From Massilia soli (lineage in GTDB: Bacteria; Pseudomonadota; Gammaproteobacteria; Burkholderiales; Burkholderiaceae_D), in contig NZ_JAFBIL020000004.1 of NCBI RefSeq assembly GCF_016809835.1, forward strand, positions 310,001 to 374,000: 64,000 nucleotides of DNA, read 5' to 3'. The position numbers and the translations under genes are program-made. This document shows positions 1 to 10,029 of this stretch, piece after piece. The first letter of the stretch is position 1. Every line of letters starts with the position of its first letter. Below the pieces are notes generated by a model, which worked only from the letters and a program-made list of their open reading frames with translations, was not told where the DNA came from and ran no database searches.

Positions 1-490
1 GGAAGAAAACGCCTTCCCGGACGTGCGCGGCCTGAAGGGTCCGTTCACCTGCCTGAACTCGGCACGCTACGGCATCGCCTGGGGCGCGCTGGGCGCGGCC
101 GAAGCGTGCTGGCACACCGCGCGCCAGTACACGATGGACCGCCAGCAATTCGGCCGTCCGCTGGCCGCCAACCAGCTGGTGCAAAAGAAGCTGGCCGACA
201 TGCAGACCGAAATCACGCTCGGCCTGCAGGGCTGCCTGCAGCTGGGCCGCATGAAGGACGCCGGCACCGCCGCCGTCGAGATCACCTCGATGATGAAGCG
301 CAATTCCTGCGGCAAGTCGCTGGACATCGCACGGGTCGCGCGCGACATGCTCGGCGGTAACGGCATCTCCGACGAGTTCGGCGTGATCCGCCACATGGTC
401 AACCTCGAAGTGGTCAACACTTACGAAGGCACCCACGACATCCACGCGCTGATCCTGGGCCGCGCGCAGACCGGCATCGCTGCTTTCTGA
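1..490 (+). CDS. gcdH: Glutaryl-CoA dehydrogenase, C-terminal part (5' end outside window)
   Basis: The first 162 visible codons read in frame from base 2 and end in TGA. They form the helical C-terminal domain of an acyl-CoA dehydrogenase. The stretch [15 protein letters not shown] and the segment [18 protein letters not shown] are characteristic of glutaryl-CoA dehydrogenase. The Glu in YEGTHD is the family's catalytic base. The enzyme oxidises and decarboxylates glutaryl-CoA to crotonyl-CoA with FAD, in lysine and tryptophan breakdown. The N-terminal half lies before the window. A strong terminator follows within 50 bases, so the transcript ends here. Another acyl-CoA dehydrogenase is the only realistic alternative. 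Confidence 0.93.
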   Translation, partial: EENAFPDVRGLKGPFTCLNSARYGIAWGALGAAEACWHTARQYTMDRQQFGRPLAANQLVQKKLADMQTEITLGLQGCLQLGRMKDAGTAAVEITSMMKRNSCGKSLDIARVARDMLGGNGISDEFGVIRHMVNLEVVNTYEGTHDIHALILGRAQTGIAAF

Positions 491-512
491 GCGGACACAA
501 GACGTTGCACAT

Positions 513-537
513 AAACCCGCTTCGGCGGGTTTTTTTA
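513..537 (+). terminator. Intrinsic terminator after gcdH
   Basis: Eight-base arms AAACCCGC and GCGGGTTT enclose a TTCG loop and run straight into a T tract. This is a strong factor-independent terminator for the gcdH transcript. Confidence 0.92.
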
Positions 538-618
538 TTGCGAACGCGACAACAACAAGCCAGTCGTGGGTACACTGGCAGACCGAGAACAGTCAGGCTC
601 CATCGGCCTGGAGATCCC

Positions 619-3549
619 ATGCGCGGTTTGCTTCGCCTTTTGCTAGGTTTCACCATGCTGGCCTGTGCCGCCGGCAGCGCCGGCGCCGAGGAGCGCACGA
701 TCCGGGTGGGCGTTTACCAGAACGCGCCGAAGATTTTCATTGATGCCGACGGCCGCGCCGACGGCATCATGGTCGACTTGCTGCGCAAGATCGCCGCGGC
801 CGAACACTGGCAGCTGGCGTTTGTTCAATGCGAGTGGTCCGCCTGCATGGAGGCGGTCGAGCAAGGAAACATCGACCTGCTGCCCGATGTCGCCTGGTCG
901 GTCGAACGCAACCGGGTACTCGACTTCCACAATATTCCCGCATTGCACAGTTGGTCGCAGGTGTACCGCCATCCGCGCGTGCCGATCGCCTCCATCATGG
1001 ATCTTGACGGAAGAAAAGTCGCCGTCATGGGGGACTCGATCCAGCAAGCCTACCTGGACAATTTCCTGCTGCAGTTCGGGGTGCAGGCGCAGCTGGTGTC
1101 GGTGAGCTCGATCGACGCCGGCTTCGACCTGGTCAACACGCGCAAGGCCGACGTCGTCGTCGCCAGCAAGTATGCCGGCGATATCTATGCGAACCGCCAC
1201 GCGCTGGTTGAAACGCCCATCGCGTTCCTGCCCGTGCGGCTGTTTTACTCCGCGCCCAAGGGCCGCGGCGGCAGCACGCTGGCGGCGATCGACCGCCACC
1301 TCGAAGCCTGGCAGCGCTCGGCCGATTCGCCCTATTTCGCCGTGCTGCAGCAGTGGCAGCGCAAGACGCTGCTGGCGCGCACGCCATCATGGGTGCGCTG
1401 GACCGCCGGTGCCATCGCCGCCGCGCTGGCGATCGCGTTGCTGCTGGCATTCTGGCTGCGCCGCCAGGTCGCGCTCAAGACCCGCGCGCTGGTTGACAGC
1501 CAGCAGCGCCTGTCGACCATCCTCGACAGCGTCGATAGCCTCATCTACATCAAGGATGCCAACTACCGCTACCAGTACGTCAACCGCGCCGCATGCGAGT
1601 TTTACGGTACCGGCTGCGACCAGATCCTTGGCAAAAGCGACGACGAGCTGTTCGACCCAAGCACCGCGGCGGGGATCCGCAGCACCGACCGCACAGTGAT
1701 TGAACAGGGTACGCGTATCGTCGCCGAGGAAATCAGTTCCAGCACCCGCGCCGACCATCCGACGTTCCTGTCGACTAAAATTCCGCTGTGCCGCGAAGAC
1801 GGCAGCGTGTATGGCTTGTGCGGCATCGCCACCGATATTTCGGAGCGCAAGAAAGACGAGGAATCGACCCGCATCGCCGCCACCGTGTTCCAGTCGCAGC
1901 AAGGGATGTTCGTGACCGGCCCAGATCGCCTGATGCTCGACGTCAACGATGCCTACGCGGCCATGAGCGGAACGCCGGCGCGCGCGCTGGTCGGCCAGCC
2001 GCCGCCGAAGGTATCGCTGGAAGCGGGCGGCGACGACGCCTGGGACAAGCTGTGGGAACTGGTCGGCACGCGCGGCATCTGGCAGGGCGACGTCTGGACC
2101 CACGACAGCAAGGGCACGCCCTACCCGGCCTGGCTGACCATCACCGCGGTACGCGATGCCGAAGGACGCATCACGAATTTCGTCGGCACCCAGGCCGACA
2201 TGACGCGGCAAAAGATGGCCCAGGACGAGATCATGCAGCTGGCCAACTTCGACGCGCTGACCGGGCTGCCCAACCGGCGCCTGCTGCTCGAGCGGCTCGA
2301 GCATTGCCTGTCGGTGTACAACCGCAGCAAGCAGGCGGTGGCGCTGCTGTTTCTCGACCTCGACAATTTCAAGGACCTCAACGATACCCGCGGACACGAG
2401 GTCGGCGACCAGCTGCTCAAGCAAGTCGCGCAGCGCCTCAGGGACTGCATCCGCGAAGGCGATACCGTGGCCCGCCTCGGCGGCGACGAGTTCGTGATCT
2501 TGCTCGAAGGAATAGGAGAGACGGAACAACTAGCCGCCGCCCACGCGGCCACGGTGGGCTGGCATATCATCGAAGTCATTGGCAAACCCTTCAGCATCGG
2601 CGGCGGGTCGCACCACGCCACCTGCAGCATCGGCGCGGCACTGCGGCTCGATGCCGACACCGACAGCGACGAGCTGATGAAGCGCGGCGACCTGGCGATG
2701 TACGAAGCCAAGCGCGATGGCCGCAACACGCTGCGCTTTTTCCATGACAACATGGCGTTCGACGTGACTTACCGCATCGCGCTGGAGATCGAATTGCGCG
2801 AAGCGCTAACGCGCTCGGAATTCATGCTGCATTACCAGCCGCAGGTCGATGGCAGCGGCAAGGTCACAGGCGTGGAGGCGCTGCTGCGCTGGAACCATAG
2901 CAGCCGCGGCGTCGTCGGGCCGGCGGTATTCGTGCCGATCGCCGAAGCCTCCGGACTCATCGTCCAGCTGGGCGGATGGGTCCTGCGCAGCGCCTGCGAG
3001 CAACTGGCCGCGTGGGCATCGGTCCCTGCGCTGGCCCACCTGACGATGGCCGTCAACGTCAGCGCGCGCCAGTTCCGCCAGCAGGATTTCGTCGCCGTGA
3101 CCTTGGCGACGATCAACGCCAGCGGCGCCCGCCCGGACTTGCTGAAGCTTGAATTGACCGAATCTCTGCTGATCGACAACGTCGAGGCGACGATCGACAA
3201 GATGCAGCAACTCAAGCAGCACGGCATCGGCTTCGCGCTCGACGATTTCGGCACCGGCTATTCGTCGCTGAGCTACCTGAAGCTGTTGCCGCTGAATCAG
3301 CTGAAAATCGACCGCTCGTTCGTGCGCGATGTGCTGATCGACCCCAACGATGCATCAATCGCGCGCAGCATTGTGGCGCTGGGGCAAGCGCTTGGCCTGG
3401 AGATCATTGCCGAAGGGGTCGAAACGGAAGCGCAGCGGGCCTTCCTGGCCGAGATTGGCTGTGACAGCTGCCAGGGCTACCTGTTTGGCCGCCCGATGGA
3501 AGTGGCGCAATTCGAAACCACGATACCGCAGGCGCAGCCGGGCGGATAA
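619..3549 (+). CDS. Periplasmic solute-sensing PAS-PAS-GGDEF-EAL cyclic-di-GMP protein
   Basis: This 976-residue inner-membrane protein should make and/or break cyclic-di-GMP in response to a periplasmic ligand. In order it has a signal peptide (about 1-24), a family-3 solute-binding domain (about 26-250), one membrane helix (about 260-281), two PAS domains (about 295-540), GGDEF (about 545-705) and EAL (about 725-970). The GGDEF motif is intact at 621-625 with an RxxD inhibitory site at 612-615. The EAL motif (753-755), DDFGTGYSS and AEGVET are also intact, so neither catalytic half looks degenerate. I chose the ATG at 619 because it has a GGAG ribosome site and begins the signal peptide; an in-frame TTG lies upstream at 505. 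Which activity dominates, and the ligand, cannot be read from sequence. Confidence 0.93.
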   Translation: MRGLLRLLLGFTMLACAAGSAGAEERTIRVGVYQNAPKIFIDADGRADGIMVDLLRKIAAAEHWQLAFVQCEWSACMEAVEQGNIDLLPDVAWSVERNRVLDFHNIPALHSWSQVYRHPRVPIASIMDLDGRKVAVMGDSIQQAYLDNFLLQFGVQAQLVSVSSIDAGFDLVNTRKADVVVASKYAGDIYANRHALVETPIAFLPVRLFYSAPKGRGGSTLAAIDRHLEAWQRSADSPYFAVLQQWQRKTLLARTPSWVRWTAGAIAAALAIALLLAFWLRRQVALKTRALVDSQQRLSTILDSVDSLIYIKDANYRYQYVNRAACEFYGTGCDQILGKSDDELFDPSTAAGIRSTDRTVIEQGTRIVAEEISSSTRADHPTFLSTKIPLCREDGSVYGLCGIATDISERKKDEESTRIAATVFQSQQGMFVTGPDRLMLDVNDAYAAMSGTPARALVGQPPPKVSLEAGGDDAWDKLWELVGTRGIWQGDVWTHDSKGTPYPAWLTITAVRDAEGRITNFVGTQADMTRQKMAQDEIMQLANFDALTGLPNRRLLLERLEHCLSVYNRSKQAVALLFLDLDNFKDLNDTRGHEVGDQLLKQVAQRLRDCIREGDTVARLGGDEFVILLEGIGETEQLAAAHAATVGWHIIEVIGKPFSIGGGSHHATCSIGAALRLDADTDSDELMKRGDLAMYEAKRDGRNTLRFFHDNMAFDVTYRIALEIELREALTRSEFMLHYQPQVDGSGKVTGVEALLRWNHSSRGVVGPAVFVPIAEASGLIVQLGGWVLRSACEQLAAWASVPALAHLTMAVNVSARQFRQQDFVAVTLATINASGARPDLLKLELTESLLIDNVEATIDKMQQLKQHGIGFALDDFGTGYSSLSYLKLLPLNQLKIDRSFVRDVLIDPNDASIARSIVALGQALGLEIIAEGVETEAQRAFLAEIGCDSCQGYLFGRPMEVAQFETTIPQAQPGG

Positions 3550-3582
3550 AAAAATGCCGCGCGGCCAAGACCGAGCGGCATT
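3548..3582 (-). terminator. Terminator of the lipase gene (minus strand)
   Basis: Arms AATGCCGC and GCGGCATT flank a 14-base loop. On the minus strand the hairpin is followed by a run of seven Ts. It lies just downstream of the lipase stop codon and abuts the stop of the convergent GGDEF-EAL gene. Confidence 0.8.
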
Positions 3583-3616
3583 CACCCGCCTGGGCGGGGA
3601 TCGTTCTGCGCGCTTG

Positions 3617-5035
3617 TTACAGCCAGCCGCGCACTACCATCTGCTCGGCGACGTAGTTCGACATCAGCGAGTAGCCAAATGGCGATGGGTGCACATCGTC
3701 AGCGAACAGGTACTTGCTGACGTCGCCGGCCACCAGGTTGCTGCCGTTGCAGACCAGCGAGGTGGTGCCGAGCGCGTTCGGGCCGCATGCCGGCTTGGCG
3801 ACGTTGCTGATGCCAAACTTGGCAGGATTGAGAATCTGCTCCTGGCTGATGGTGAACAGGTCGACGAACAGGACGTTGGCGTCCAGGCCGTCCACACCGA
3901 CACGCAGCGCGATGTTGAAGGCGTTGACCATACCGTTGATCAAGGTCTGCGTCGAAGCGGCTTGTGCCTTCGAGCTTGGTGCATTGCCCAGGTCAGGCAG
4001 GTTGACCAGCACGACGTACTTGGCGCCTTTGGCAACGACCTGGTTGCGAACCAGGTCGGCCAGCTCGGCTGCGGCAGCGGCCATGCGCGGTACCATTTTC
4101 GGACCGTTCTCGGCACCGTAGGCGGCGCCGGCTGCGGCACCGGCCTTGGCGCCCGCTTCGGCACCAGCGGTGGCCGCCCGGGCTTGCGCCTGGGCCACCA
4201 TCGGGCCATACACGGCTGGCGAACCGACCGCCATGTTGCCTGGCTGCGCAGCCGCGGTGGCCACTGCAACGCCAACGATGGTTTGCGAGGTGCTGCCGGC
4301 GCGCGCCGACTCGGTTGCGACGGCAGCGCCGATCGCCTGGGCGGCGGTGGTTGGGTTGGTGGCGCCGACCGACAGCAGGCCGACCAGCGTGGAGGCGAAG
4401 GTCTGCGCGCCAACCTTGGCGCCTTCGGCGGCGCCGGCGGCGTTGCCGGCCGCGGTCGCGGCGGCGGTCAGTTCGCCCAGCAGCGCGAAGGCGTCATTGC
4501 CGCCAGCGCTCACGAAGACGACTTCGTCGCCCTTGAACCTGCCGCCATTGCGCGCCAGGTGGGTGGCGATCTGGGTGGCGACCGGATAGGTCAGCGCGCC
4601 GATGGCGGCGCCGGTGGCCTTATTGTTCGGGCCGATCGGATTGGTGACGCGGGCGCCGCCCTGGGCGTAGCCGGTGCAATTGAGGTTATTGGTGACCGGA
4701 ACCGAGAAGCCCTTGGACGGATCGCCATCGAGGCCGGTGACGGCAGCGCATGGCGCCGGCAGGCCGAAGCGGGTTGCCATCAGCTCGGTCCAGTTTTTGC
4801 CGGTCAGCGCGGCATTGATCGCGGTATTGTCGCCGTTGATCGTAAACTTGCCGCCGCGCAGGGCAGCAACGGTGCCGACGGCGTAGGTGCCGACGTCGGA
4901 CAGGCTGTCGCCAAACGATACCTGGGAAGCGAATTTCGGCTTCGGTGGCTGGACCGGAGTGTCGTTGTCGCTGCTGCCGCAAGCGGAAAGGATAGCCGCC
5001 GCCAGCAAGGCCAGCGCGATATTGTTGTGACGCAT
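3617..5035 (-). CDS. SGNH/GDSL-family esterase-lipase lipoprotein with Ala/Gly-rich insert
   Basis: A 472-residue secreted esterase or lipase, probably a lipoprotein because LSAC (Cys19) follows a short hydrophobic signal. The SGNH blocks are visible: GDSLSD with nucleophile Ser44, the oxyanion-type Gly in YAQGG (about 126), GGND at 178-181, and DDVHP near the end (Asp446, His449). Between GGND and the last block lies a long alanine- and glycine-rich segment (about 186-320) of low complexity that is not part of the catalytic core. A strong AGGAG site precedes the ATG. It is monocistronic, with its own terminator. The substrate is unknown; phospholipase-type family members are close in layout. 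The lipoprotein call is less certain than the fold. Confidence 0.88.
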   Translation of the reverse strand: MRHNNIALALLAAAILSACGSSDNDTPVQPPKPKFASQVSFGDSLSDVGTYAVGTVAALRGGKFTINGDNTAINAALTGKNWTELMATRFGLPAPCAAVTGLDGDPSKGFSVPVTNNLNCTGYAQGGARVTNPIGPNNKATGAAIGALTYPVATQIATHLARNGGRFKGDEVVFVSAGGNDAFALLGELTAAATAAGNAAGAAEGAKVGAQTFASTLVGLLSVGATNPTTAAQAIGAAVATESARAGSTSQTIVGVAVATAAAQPGNMAVGSPAVYGPMVAQAQARAATAGAEAGAKAGAAAGAAYGAENGPKMVPRMAAAAAELADLVRNQVVAKGAKYVVLVNLPDLGNAPSSKAQAASTQTLINGMVNAFNIALRVGVDGLDANVLFVDLFTISQEQILNPAKFGISNVAKPACGPNALGTTSLVCNGSNLVAGDVSKYLFADDVHPSPFGYSLMSNYVAEQMVVRGWL

Positions 5036-5171
5036 TGTGTCTCCTAAGAAGAATATATTTTTGATGCGAACGCCCGTGCTATTTGCACTACAACTAATAT
5101 GCCAGCGTTAAGCAATCTTGTACATCGATAAACTTATCTACCCGTCGGGTCCGAACAACAATGGTTTCCCG

Positions 5172-6203
5172 TCAGGATGGTACGTGGTGGTTCAAAAGGC
5201 CGTGCACGATGCCGCTCGAACCATGCGCTGCGCGTCGCAGGCGGTCGTTTACGCCGAGCCACTCGCCGCCGCGCGGCGGTGCTTCCACCAGGATCACATC
5301 CGCGCCGGCCTGGTCCATCGAACGCAGCGCCGCGTACAGGGCGTGCGCAAATCCGTCCGGGCTGGACGGCAACTGCACTTCGGCGTGGGCTGGCGGGAAG
5401 GCGCTGTAGTGGACCAGGGCGACCTTGCGGCCCGCTGCCTGCAACTGGGCAAGCGTGGCCAGCAGTTCAGCGCTGTCCTGCATGGCCACCGGCGTATGCG
5501 GTGCGTAATGCGATTCGAGGGTGCCGGAAGCGCGCGGCGCGGCGGCGTCCGGCGCCGCCGGTACGCTGTCGATCACCGCGGCGATCGCGTCGGCGCTGAT
5601 CTGACCGGGCCGCAGCAGCACCGGCCCATGGGTGGCCAGGCGCGACAGGTCGACAATCGTCGACTCGATGCCGACCTGGCTCTGGCCGCCGTCGAGGATC
5701 GCGGCGACGGTGCCGTCGGCGCCGAATTCGTCGCGTACATGCTGCGCGGTAGTCGGGCTGACGTTGCCGAATTTGTTGGCCGATGGCGCGGCGATGCCGC
5801 CCTTGCCGCCCTTAAAAGCTTGCAGCAGCGCGATGGCGACCGGATGCGAGGGGCAGCGGATGCCGACCGTGTCCTGGCCGCCGGAAACAGCGTCCGGTAT
5901 GTGCGCCGCGCGTTTCAGGATCATCGTCAGCGGCCCAGGCCAAAAGGCATCGGCCAGTGCGCGCGCCTGGTACGGGATGTCGCTTGCCCAATGGTCCAGC
6001 TCGGCGCCAGGGGCGACGTGAACGATCACCGGGTGATCCATCGGGCGGCCCTTGGCGGCGTAGATGCGCGCCACCGCGGCCGGGTTCTCGGCATCGGCGC
6101 CCAGTCCGTAGACGGTCTCGGTGGGCAGGGCGACCAGCTGGCCCTGTTCCAGCAGGCGCGCTGCTGCGGCGATCGCCGCCACGTCAACGTCCTGCCCGCT
6201 CAT
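5172..6203 (-). CDS. sua5: L-threonylcarbamoyladenylate synthase (Sua5/YrdC)
   Basis: This 343-residue enzyme makes threonylcarbamoyl-AMP from threonine, bicarbonate and ATP, the first step of the t6A37 modification of ANN-reading tRNAs. Residues about 10-200 form the YrdC domain with PTETVYGLG, the AKGRP motif and the APSAN segment. Residues about 220-343 form the Sua5 C-terminal domain, so this is the long two-domain version rather than short TsaC. Its start codon overlaps the purK stop by 4 bases, making it the last gene of the pgk-pyk-fba-purCEK run and probably translationally coupled. I see no strong terminator directly after it. Confidence 0.93.
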   Translation of the reverse strand: MSGQDVDVAAIAAAARLLEQGQLVALPTETVYGLGADAENPAAVARIYAAKGRPMDHPVIVHVAPGAELDHWASDIPYQARALADAFWPGPLTMILKRAAHIPDAVSGGQDTVGIRCPSHPVAIALLQAFKGGKGGIAAPSANKFGNVSPTTAQHVRDEFGADGTVAAILDGGQSQVGIESTIVDLSRLATHGPVLLRPGQISADAIAAVIDSVPAAPDAAAPRASGTLESHYAPHTPVAMQDSAELLATLAQLQAAGRKVALVHYSAFPPAHAEVQLPSSPDGFAHALYAALRSMDQAGADVILVEAPPRGGEWLGVNDRLRRAAHGSSGIVHGLLNHHVPS

Positions 6204-7390
6204 GCGTCCTCCTCGATAGCGAGAATCTGGCAGGCCGAACGCAGCTTGACCTGCGCTTCGGCAAGCGTCGGCGCCACCAGGGTCAGGTGGCCCATCTTGC
6301 GGCCGCGGCGCGCTTGTTCCTTGCCGTACAGGTGCAGGCAGGCGCCGGGCAGCGCCAGCACTTGCTCCCAGGCCGGCTCGCGCGCGGTGTCGCTGTCGCC
6401 GTCGAACCAGATGTCGCCGAGAATATTGAGCATGACGGCCGGCGAATGCTGGCGCACGTCGCCCAGCGGCAGGCGCGCCATCGCGCGCACTTGCTGCGCG
6501 AACTGGCTGGTGACGCAGGCATCGATGGTGTAGTGGCCGCTGTTATGCGGGCGCGGCGCCATTTCGTTGACGACCAGGGTGCCGTCGTCGAGCACAAAGA
6601 ATTCGATGCACAGCACGCCCACATAACCAAGCTGCGAGACGATTGCGCGCGCGGCATCCTGCGCCATCGCGGCGCAGGCGCTCGATACGTTCGGCCCTGG
6701 CACCGTGGTGGTAAACAGGATGCCGTCGCGATGGACGTTCTCGGCGATCGGGTAGACCACCGACTCGCCGTCAGCGCCGCGCGCTGTCAGCACCGAGACC
6801 TCATAGGCCAGCGGCAGCATTTTTTCAAGCAGGCAGGTAACGCCCTGCATCTCGGCAAACGCGGCGCGCACGTCGGCGCGCGTCTTGACGCGGACCTGGC
6901 CCTTGCCGTCATAGCCCATGCGCACGGTTTTCAGGATGCCCGGCAGCAGGTCATCAGGAATCGCGTCGATGTCTTCGCTTGTTGCAATGGTCTTGTGCGG
7001 CGCCGGCATGACGCCGGAGCTTGGCGCGCAGTCGACAAAGAACCGTTTCTCGGCGATGCGGTCTTGCGCCACCGACACGCACTGCGCCGACGGCGCCACG
7101 AAGCTGCGCTCGCCAAGCCATGCCAGGCTGTCGGCCGGTACATTTTCAAATTCGGTGGTGATGGCGGCGCAGGCGGAGGCCAGGTCGGCCAGTCCGGCGG
7201 CGTCGGAATAACCGGCCACGATCAGGCGGTCGGCCGCCTGCCCTGCCGGGCTGTCGCGCGCCGGGTCGAGTACGGCCACCTTGAAACCCATTGCCTGCGC
7301 CGCGTGCGCGAACATGCGGCCAAGCTGGCCGCCGCCCATCACACCCAGCGTTGCCGGTGGGCGCGCCGGGGGAAACTGCTTGGCGCTCAT
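6200..7390 (-). CDS. purK: 5-(carboxyamino)imidazole ribonucleotide synthase
   Basis: PurK (396 residues) is an ATP-grasp ligase converting AIR, bicarbonate and ATP to N5-CAIR in purine synthesis. The N-terminal nucleotide-binding motif GGGQLGRM sits at about 19-26. ATP-grasp features follow, including [13 protein letters not shown] and the metal-binding [13 protein letters not shown]. Length is normal for the family. It overlaps purE upstream and sua5 downstream by 4 bases each, the usual layout of a translationally coupled pair: PurK makes unstable N5-CAIR that PurE takes directly. Confidence 0.97.
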   Translation of the reverse strand: MSAKQFPPARPPATLGVMGGGQLGRMFAHAAQAMGFKVAVLDPARDSPAGQAADRLIVAGYSDAAGLADLASACAAITTEFENVPADSLAWLGERSFVAPSAQCVSVAQDRIAEKRFFVDCAPSSGVMPAPHKTIATSEDIDAIPDDLLPGILKTVRMGYDGKGQVRVKTRADVRAAFAEMQGVTCLLEKMLPLAYEVSVLTARGADGESVVYPIAENVHRDGILFTTTVPGPNVSSACAAMAQDAARAIVSQLGYVGVLCIEFFVLDDGTLVVNEMAPRPHNSGHYTIDACVTSQFAQQVRAMARLPLGDVRQHSPAVMLNILGDIWFDGDSDTAREPAWEQVLALPGACLHLYGKEQARRGRKMGHLTLVAPTLAEAQVKLRSACQILAIEEDA

Positions 7391-7884
7391 GCCGGCAACG
7401 CCATGGCCCGTGCGGCCGCGGTCTGGATGTCGCGGTAATCCTGCAGGCGATCGGCCATGACATCGTCGGTGCTGGCGAGCATCGCGACCGCCGCCAGCGC
7501 AGCATTTGTCGCGCCCGCTTCACCGATGGCGAAGGTGGCGACAGGAATGCCCTTTGGCATTTGCACGATCGACAGCAGCGAATCTTCGCCGCGCAGGTAC
7601 TTCGACGGCACCGGCACGCCCAGCACCGGCACGATGGTCTTGGCGGCGATCATGCCCGGCAGGTGGGCGGCGCCGCCGGCGCCGGCGATGATGGCGCGCA
7701 GGCCGCGCGCACGCGCGCTTTCGGCGTAGGCGAACATGTCATCGGGCATGCGGTGCGCGGAAACGACTTGCGCTTCGAACGGGACGCCGAATTCCTTGAG
7801 GATGGCGACCGCGTGCTGCATCACATCCCAGTCGGACGACGAACCCATGACCACGCCAACGATAGGCTTTACGGTATCGTCCAT
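7387..7884 (-). CDS. purE: N5-carboxyaminoimidazole ribonucleotide mutase
   Basis: PurE (165 residues) rearranges N5-CAIR to CAIR. The N-terminal GSSSDWDVM motif, SAHRMPDDM and the [11 protein letters not shown] loop are all class I PurE signatures, and the partner PurK is encoded directly downstream as class I requires. Start and stop overlap the neighbouring genes (1 base with purC, 4 bases with purK). The ATG at 7884 gives the usual family length. Confidence 0.97.
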   Translation of the reverse strand: MDDTVKPIVGVVMGSSSDWDVMQHAVAILKEFGVPFEAQVVSAHRMPDDMFAYAESARARGLRAIIAGAGGAAHLPGMIAAKTIVPVLGVPVPSKYLRGEDSLLSIVQMPKGIPVATFAIGEAGATNAALAAVAMLASTDDVMADRLQDYRDIQTAAARAMALPA

Positions 7885-8780
7885 CAGAGATCCAGCTTCT
7901 GGCCGGTCAGGCGCTCAAGTGCTTCGAGGTATTTGGCCTGGGTCTTGGCGATCACATCGGCCGGGACTGGCGGCGACGGCGGCGCCTTGTTCCAGTCCTT
8001 CAGGGTTTCCAGGTAATCGCGCACGAATTGCTTGTCGTACGATGGCGGCGACATGCCGGTCGCATAGCTTTCCATCGGCCAGAAACGCGACGAGTCGGGC
8101 GTGAGGATTTCATCGATCAGGTAGATTTTTCCGCTCTCGTCCTGGCCGAATTCAAACTTGGTATCGGCGATGATGATGCCTTTTTCGGCGGCGTATTCGG
8201 CAGCCTTGGTGTACAGCGCGATCGCGTAATCGCGCACCTGGCGCGCGACGTCGGCGCCGACGATGTTCTCGGCTTCTTCGAACGAAATGTTTTCGTCATG
8301 CGCGCCAGCCGGTGCCTTGGTCGACGGCGTGAACAACACCTGCGGCAGCTTCTCGGCTTCCTTCATGCCAGCTGGCAGCGCGATGCCGCACACCTTGCCG
8401 GTCTTCTGGTAATCCTTCCAGCCCGAACCGATCAGGTAACCGCGCACGATCGCCTCGATGCCCAGCGGCTTGAATTTCTTGACGACGATGGCGCGCCCTT
8501 CAACCTGCGCGCGCTCCTCGGGCGAGACAACCGACAGCGGATCGATGCCGGTCTCGTGGTTCGGCATCAGGTCGGCGAATTTCTGGAACCAGAAGTTCGA
8601 CATCGCGGTCAGGATCTTGCCCTTGCCCGGGATCGGATCGTCGAGAATGACGTCGAATGCCGACAGGCGGTCGGACTGGATCACCAGCAGCTTGTCGTCG
8701 CCGACGGCGTAAATGTCGCGCACCTTACCGCGGTGCAGGAAGGGAAGCGACTTGAGGTTTGTTTCGAGAACACTAGACAT
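7884..8780 (-). CDS. purC: SAICAR synthase
   Basis: PurC (298 residues) joins CAIR and aspartate with ATP to give SAICAR. The N-terminal [12 protein letters not shown] and the downstream [18 protein letters not shown] and [14 protein letters not shown] motifs identify the family; the protein is of the longer betaproteobacterial and eukaryote-like type. I prefer the ATG at 8780 to the GTG at 8783, because the AAGGA site then sits six bases away. A GC hairpin lies between fba and purC. The stop overlaps the purE start by one base (TGATG). Confidence 0.97.
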   Translation of the reverse strand: MSSVLETNLKSLPFLHRGKVRDIYAVGDDKLLVIQSDRLSAFDVILDDPIPGKGKILTAMSNFWFQKFADLMPNHETGIDPLSVVSPEERAQVEGRAIVVKKFKPLGIEAIVRGYLIGSGWKDYQKTGKVCGIALPAGMKEAEKLPQVLFTPSTKAPAGAHDENISFEEAENIVGADVARQVRDYAIALYTKAAEYAAEKGIIIADTKFEFGQDESGKIYLIDEILTPDSSRFWPMESYATGMSPPSYDKQFVRDYLETLKDWNKAPPSPPVPADVIAKTQAKYLEALERLTGQKLDL

Positions 8781-8808
8781 CACGAATCCTTGAATTGCTT
8801 GAAGCTAA

Positions 8809-8828
8809 GCGCGCCCCGGAGGGCGCGC
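8809..8828 (-). promoter_or_regulatory. GC hairpin in the fba-purC spacer
   Basis: Perfect eight-base arms GCGCGCCC and GGGCGCGC close a four-base loop. No T tract follows on the minus strand, so it is not a standard terminator. It may mark an mRNA processing or stability point, or attenuate entry into purC. A similar hairpin lies in the pgk-pyk spacer. Confidence 0.6.
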
Positions 8829-8836
8829 AAGGTTTG

Positions 8837-9901
8837 TTATTTTACGATCTGGGCCAGCTCGCCGTTCTTGTAACGCTCGGCCATCTTGTCGAGAGGCATC
8901 GGCTTGATCTTGCCAGCCTGGCCTTCGCAACCGAAGGACAGGAAGCGCGCCTTGCAGATTTCGGTCGCCGCTTCACGCGCTGGCTTGAGGTAGTCGCGCG
9001 GGTCGAACTTGCCCGGGTTCTGGAACAAGTACTTGCGGATCGCCGCCGTCATCGCCAGGCGGATGTCGGTGTCGATGTTGATCTTGCGGACACCGTGGCG
9101 GATGCCTTCCTGAATTTCCTCGACCGGCACACCGTAGGTTTCCTTCATGTCGCCGCCGAATTCGCGGATCACCGCCAGCAGTTCCTGCGGCACCGACGAC
9201 GAACCGTGCATGACCAGGTGGGTGTTCGGGATGCGCGCGTGGATTTCCTTGATGCGGTCGATCGCCAGGATGTCGCCGGTTGGCTTGCGCGAGAACTTGT
9301 AGGCGCCGTGCGAGGTGCCGATGGCGATTGCCAGCGCGTCGCACTGGGTGCGCTGCACGAAGTCGGCGGCCTGGGCCACGTCGGTCAGCAGCTGTTCGCG
9401 GGTCATCGCGCCGTCGGCGCCATGGCCGTCTTCCTTGTCGCCCATCATCGTTTCGAGCGAGCCAAGCACGCCCAGTTCGGCTTCGACGGTCACGCCGATC
9501 GAGTGCGCGAACTTGACGACTTCACGCGAGACATCGACGTTGTAGTCGTACGATGCGACGCTCTTGCCGTCCGCTTCCAGCGAGCCGTCCATCATCACCG
9601 AGGTGAAGCCCGAGCGGATCGCGGCCATGCAGACCGCCGGCGACTGGCCGTGGTCCTGGTGCATGACGACGGGAATGTGCGGGTAGGATTCGACGGCGGC
9701 GTCGATCAGGTGGCGCAGGAACGCTTCGCCGGCATATTTGCGGGCGCCAGCGGAGGCCTGCATGATGACCGGGGAACCGACCGCATCGGCGGCAGCCATG
9801 ATGGCCTGCACCTGTTCGAGGTTATTGACGTTGAACGCCGGCAGGCCATAGCCGTTTTCGGCGGCATGGTCCAGCAGTTGACGCATGGATACGAGGGACA
9901 T
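8837..9901 (-). CDS. fba: Class II fructose-bisphosphate aldolase
   Basis: This 354-residue zinc enzyme splits or forms fructose 1,6-bisphosphate. [19 protein letters not shown] is the usual N-terminus of the Calvin-type class II group found in betaproteobacteria. Zinc and phosphate motifs include [17 protein letters not shown] and [10 protein letters not shown] moved the start to the ATG at 9901, where a GGAG site lies seven bases upstream; the open frame runs 12 codons further but lacks a site. It sits between pyk and purC in the glycolysis-purine run. A REP-like pair separates it from pyk. Confidence 0.96.
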   Translation of the reverse strand: MSLVSMRQLLDHAAENGYGLPAFNVNNLEQVQAIMAAADAVGSPVIMQASAGARKYAGEAFLRHLIDAAVESYPHIPVVMHQDHGQSPAVCMAAIRSGFTSVMMDGSLEADGKSVASYDYNVDVSREVVKFAHSIGVTVEAELGVLGSLETMMGDKEDGHGADGAMTREQLLTDVAQAADFVQRTQCDALAIAIGTSHGAYKFSRKPTGDILAIDRIKEIHARIPNTHLVMHGSSSVPQELLAVIREFGGDMKETYGVPVEEIQEGIRHGVRKINIDTDIRLAMTAAIRKYLFQNPGKFDPRDYLKPAREAATEICKARFLSFGCEGQAGKIKPMPLDKMAERYKNGELAQIVK

Positions 9902-9937
9902 GGTAGTACTCCAAGAACAATAGAAATCTGTAACCAC

Positions 9938-10020
9938 CGCCGTTCCCGCGAAGGCGGGGACCCATACTTTGCTTGCTGAGCAGCTGTGTGATGGGTTCCC
10001 GCCTACGCGGGAACGACGGG
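9938..10020. repeat. REP-like inverted pair, family A (fba-pyk spacer)
   Basis: Two GC palindromes face each other: CGTTCCCGCGAAGGCGGGGA on the left and TTCCCGCCTACGCGGGAACG on the right, about 30 bases apart, with matching ACCCAT/ATGGGT edges. The same unit recurs at about 16.3, 19.9 and 40.05 kb, with degenerate forms at 40.2 and 55.5 kb. On the transcript it folds into a large stem between pyk and fba. Confidence 0.85.
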
Positions 10021-10029
10021 GTGTCGTAT

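Noticed and set aside
3350-5047. A 565-codon plus-strand open frame over the lipase gene
   Set aside because: It is antisense to the SGNH lipase, has shadow-type composition (repeated Arg, Gly, Ala and Gln) and no recognisable domain. High GC keeps such frames open.
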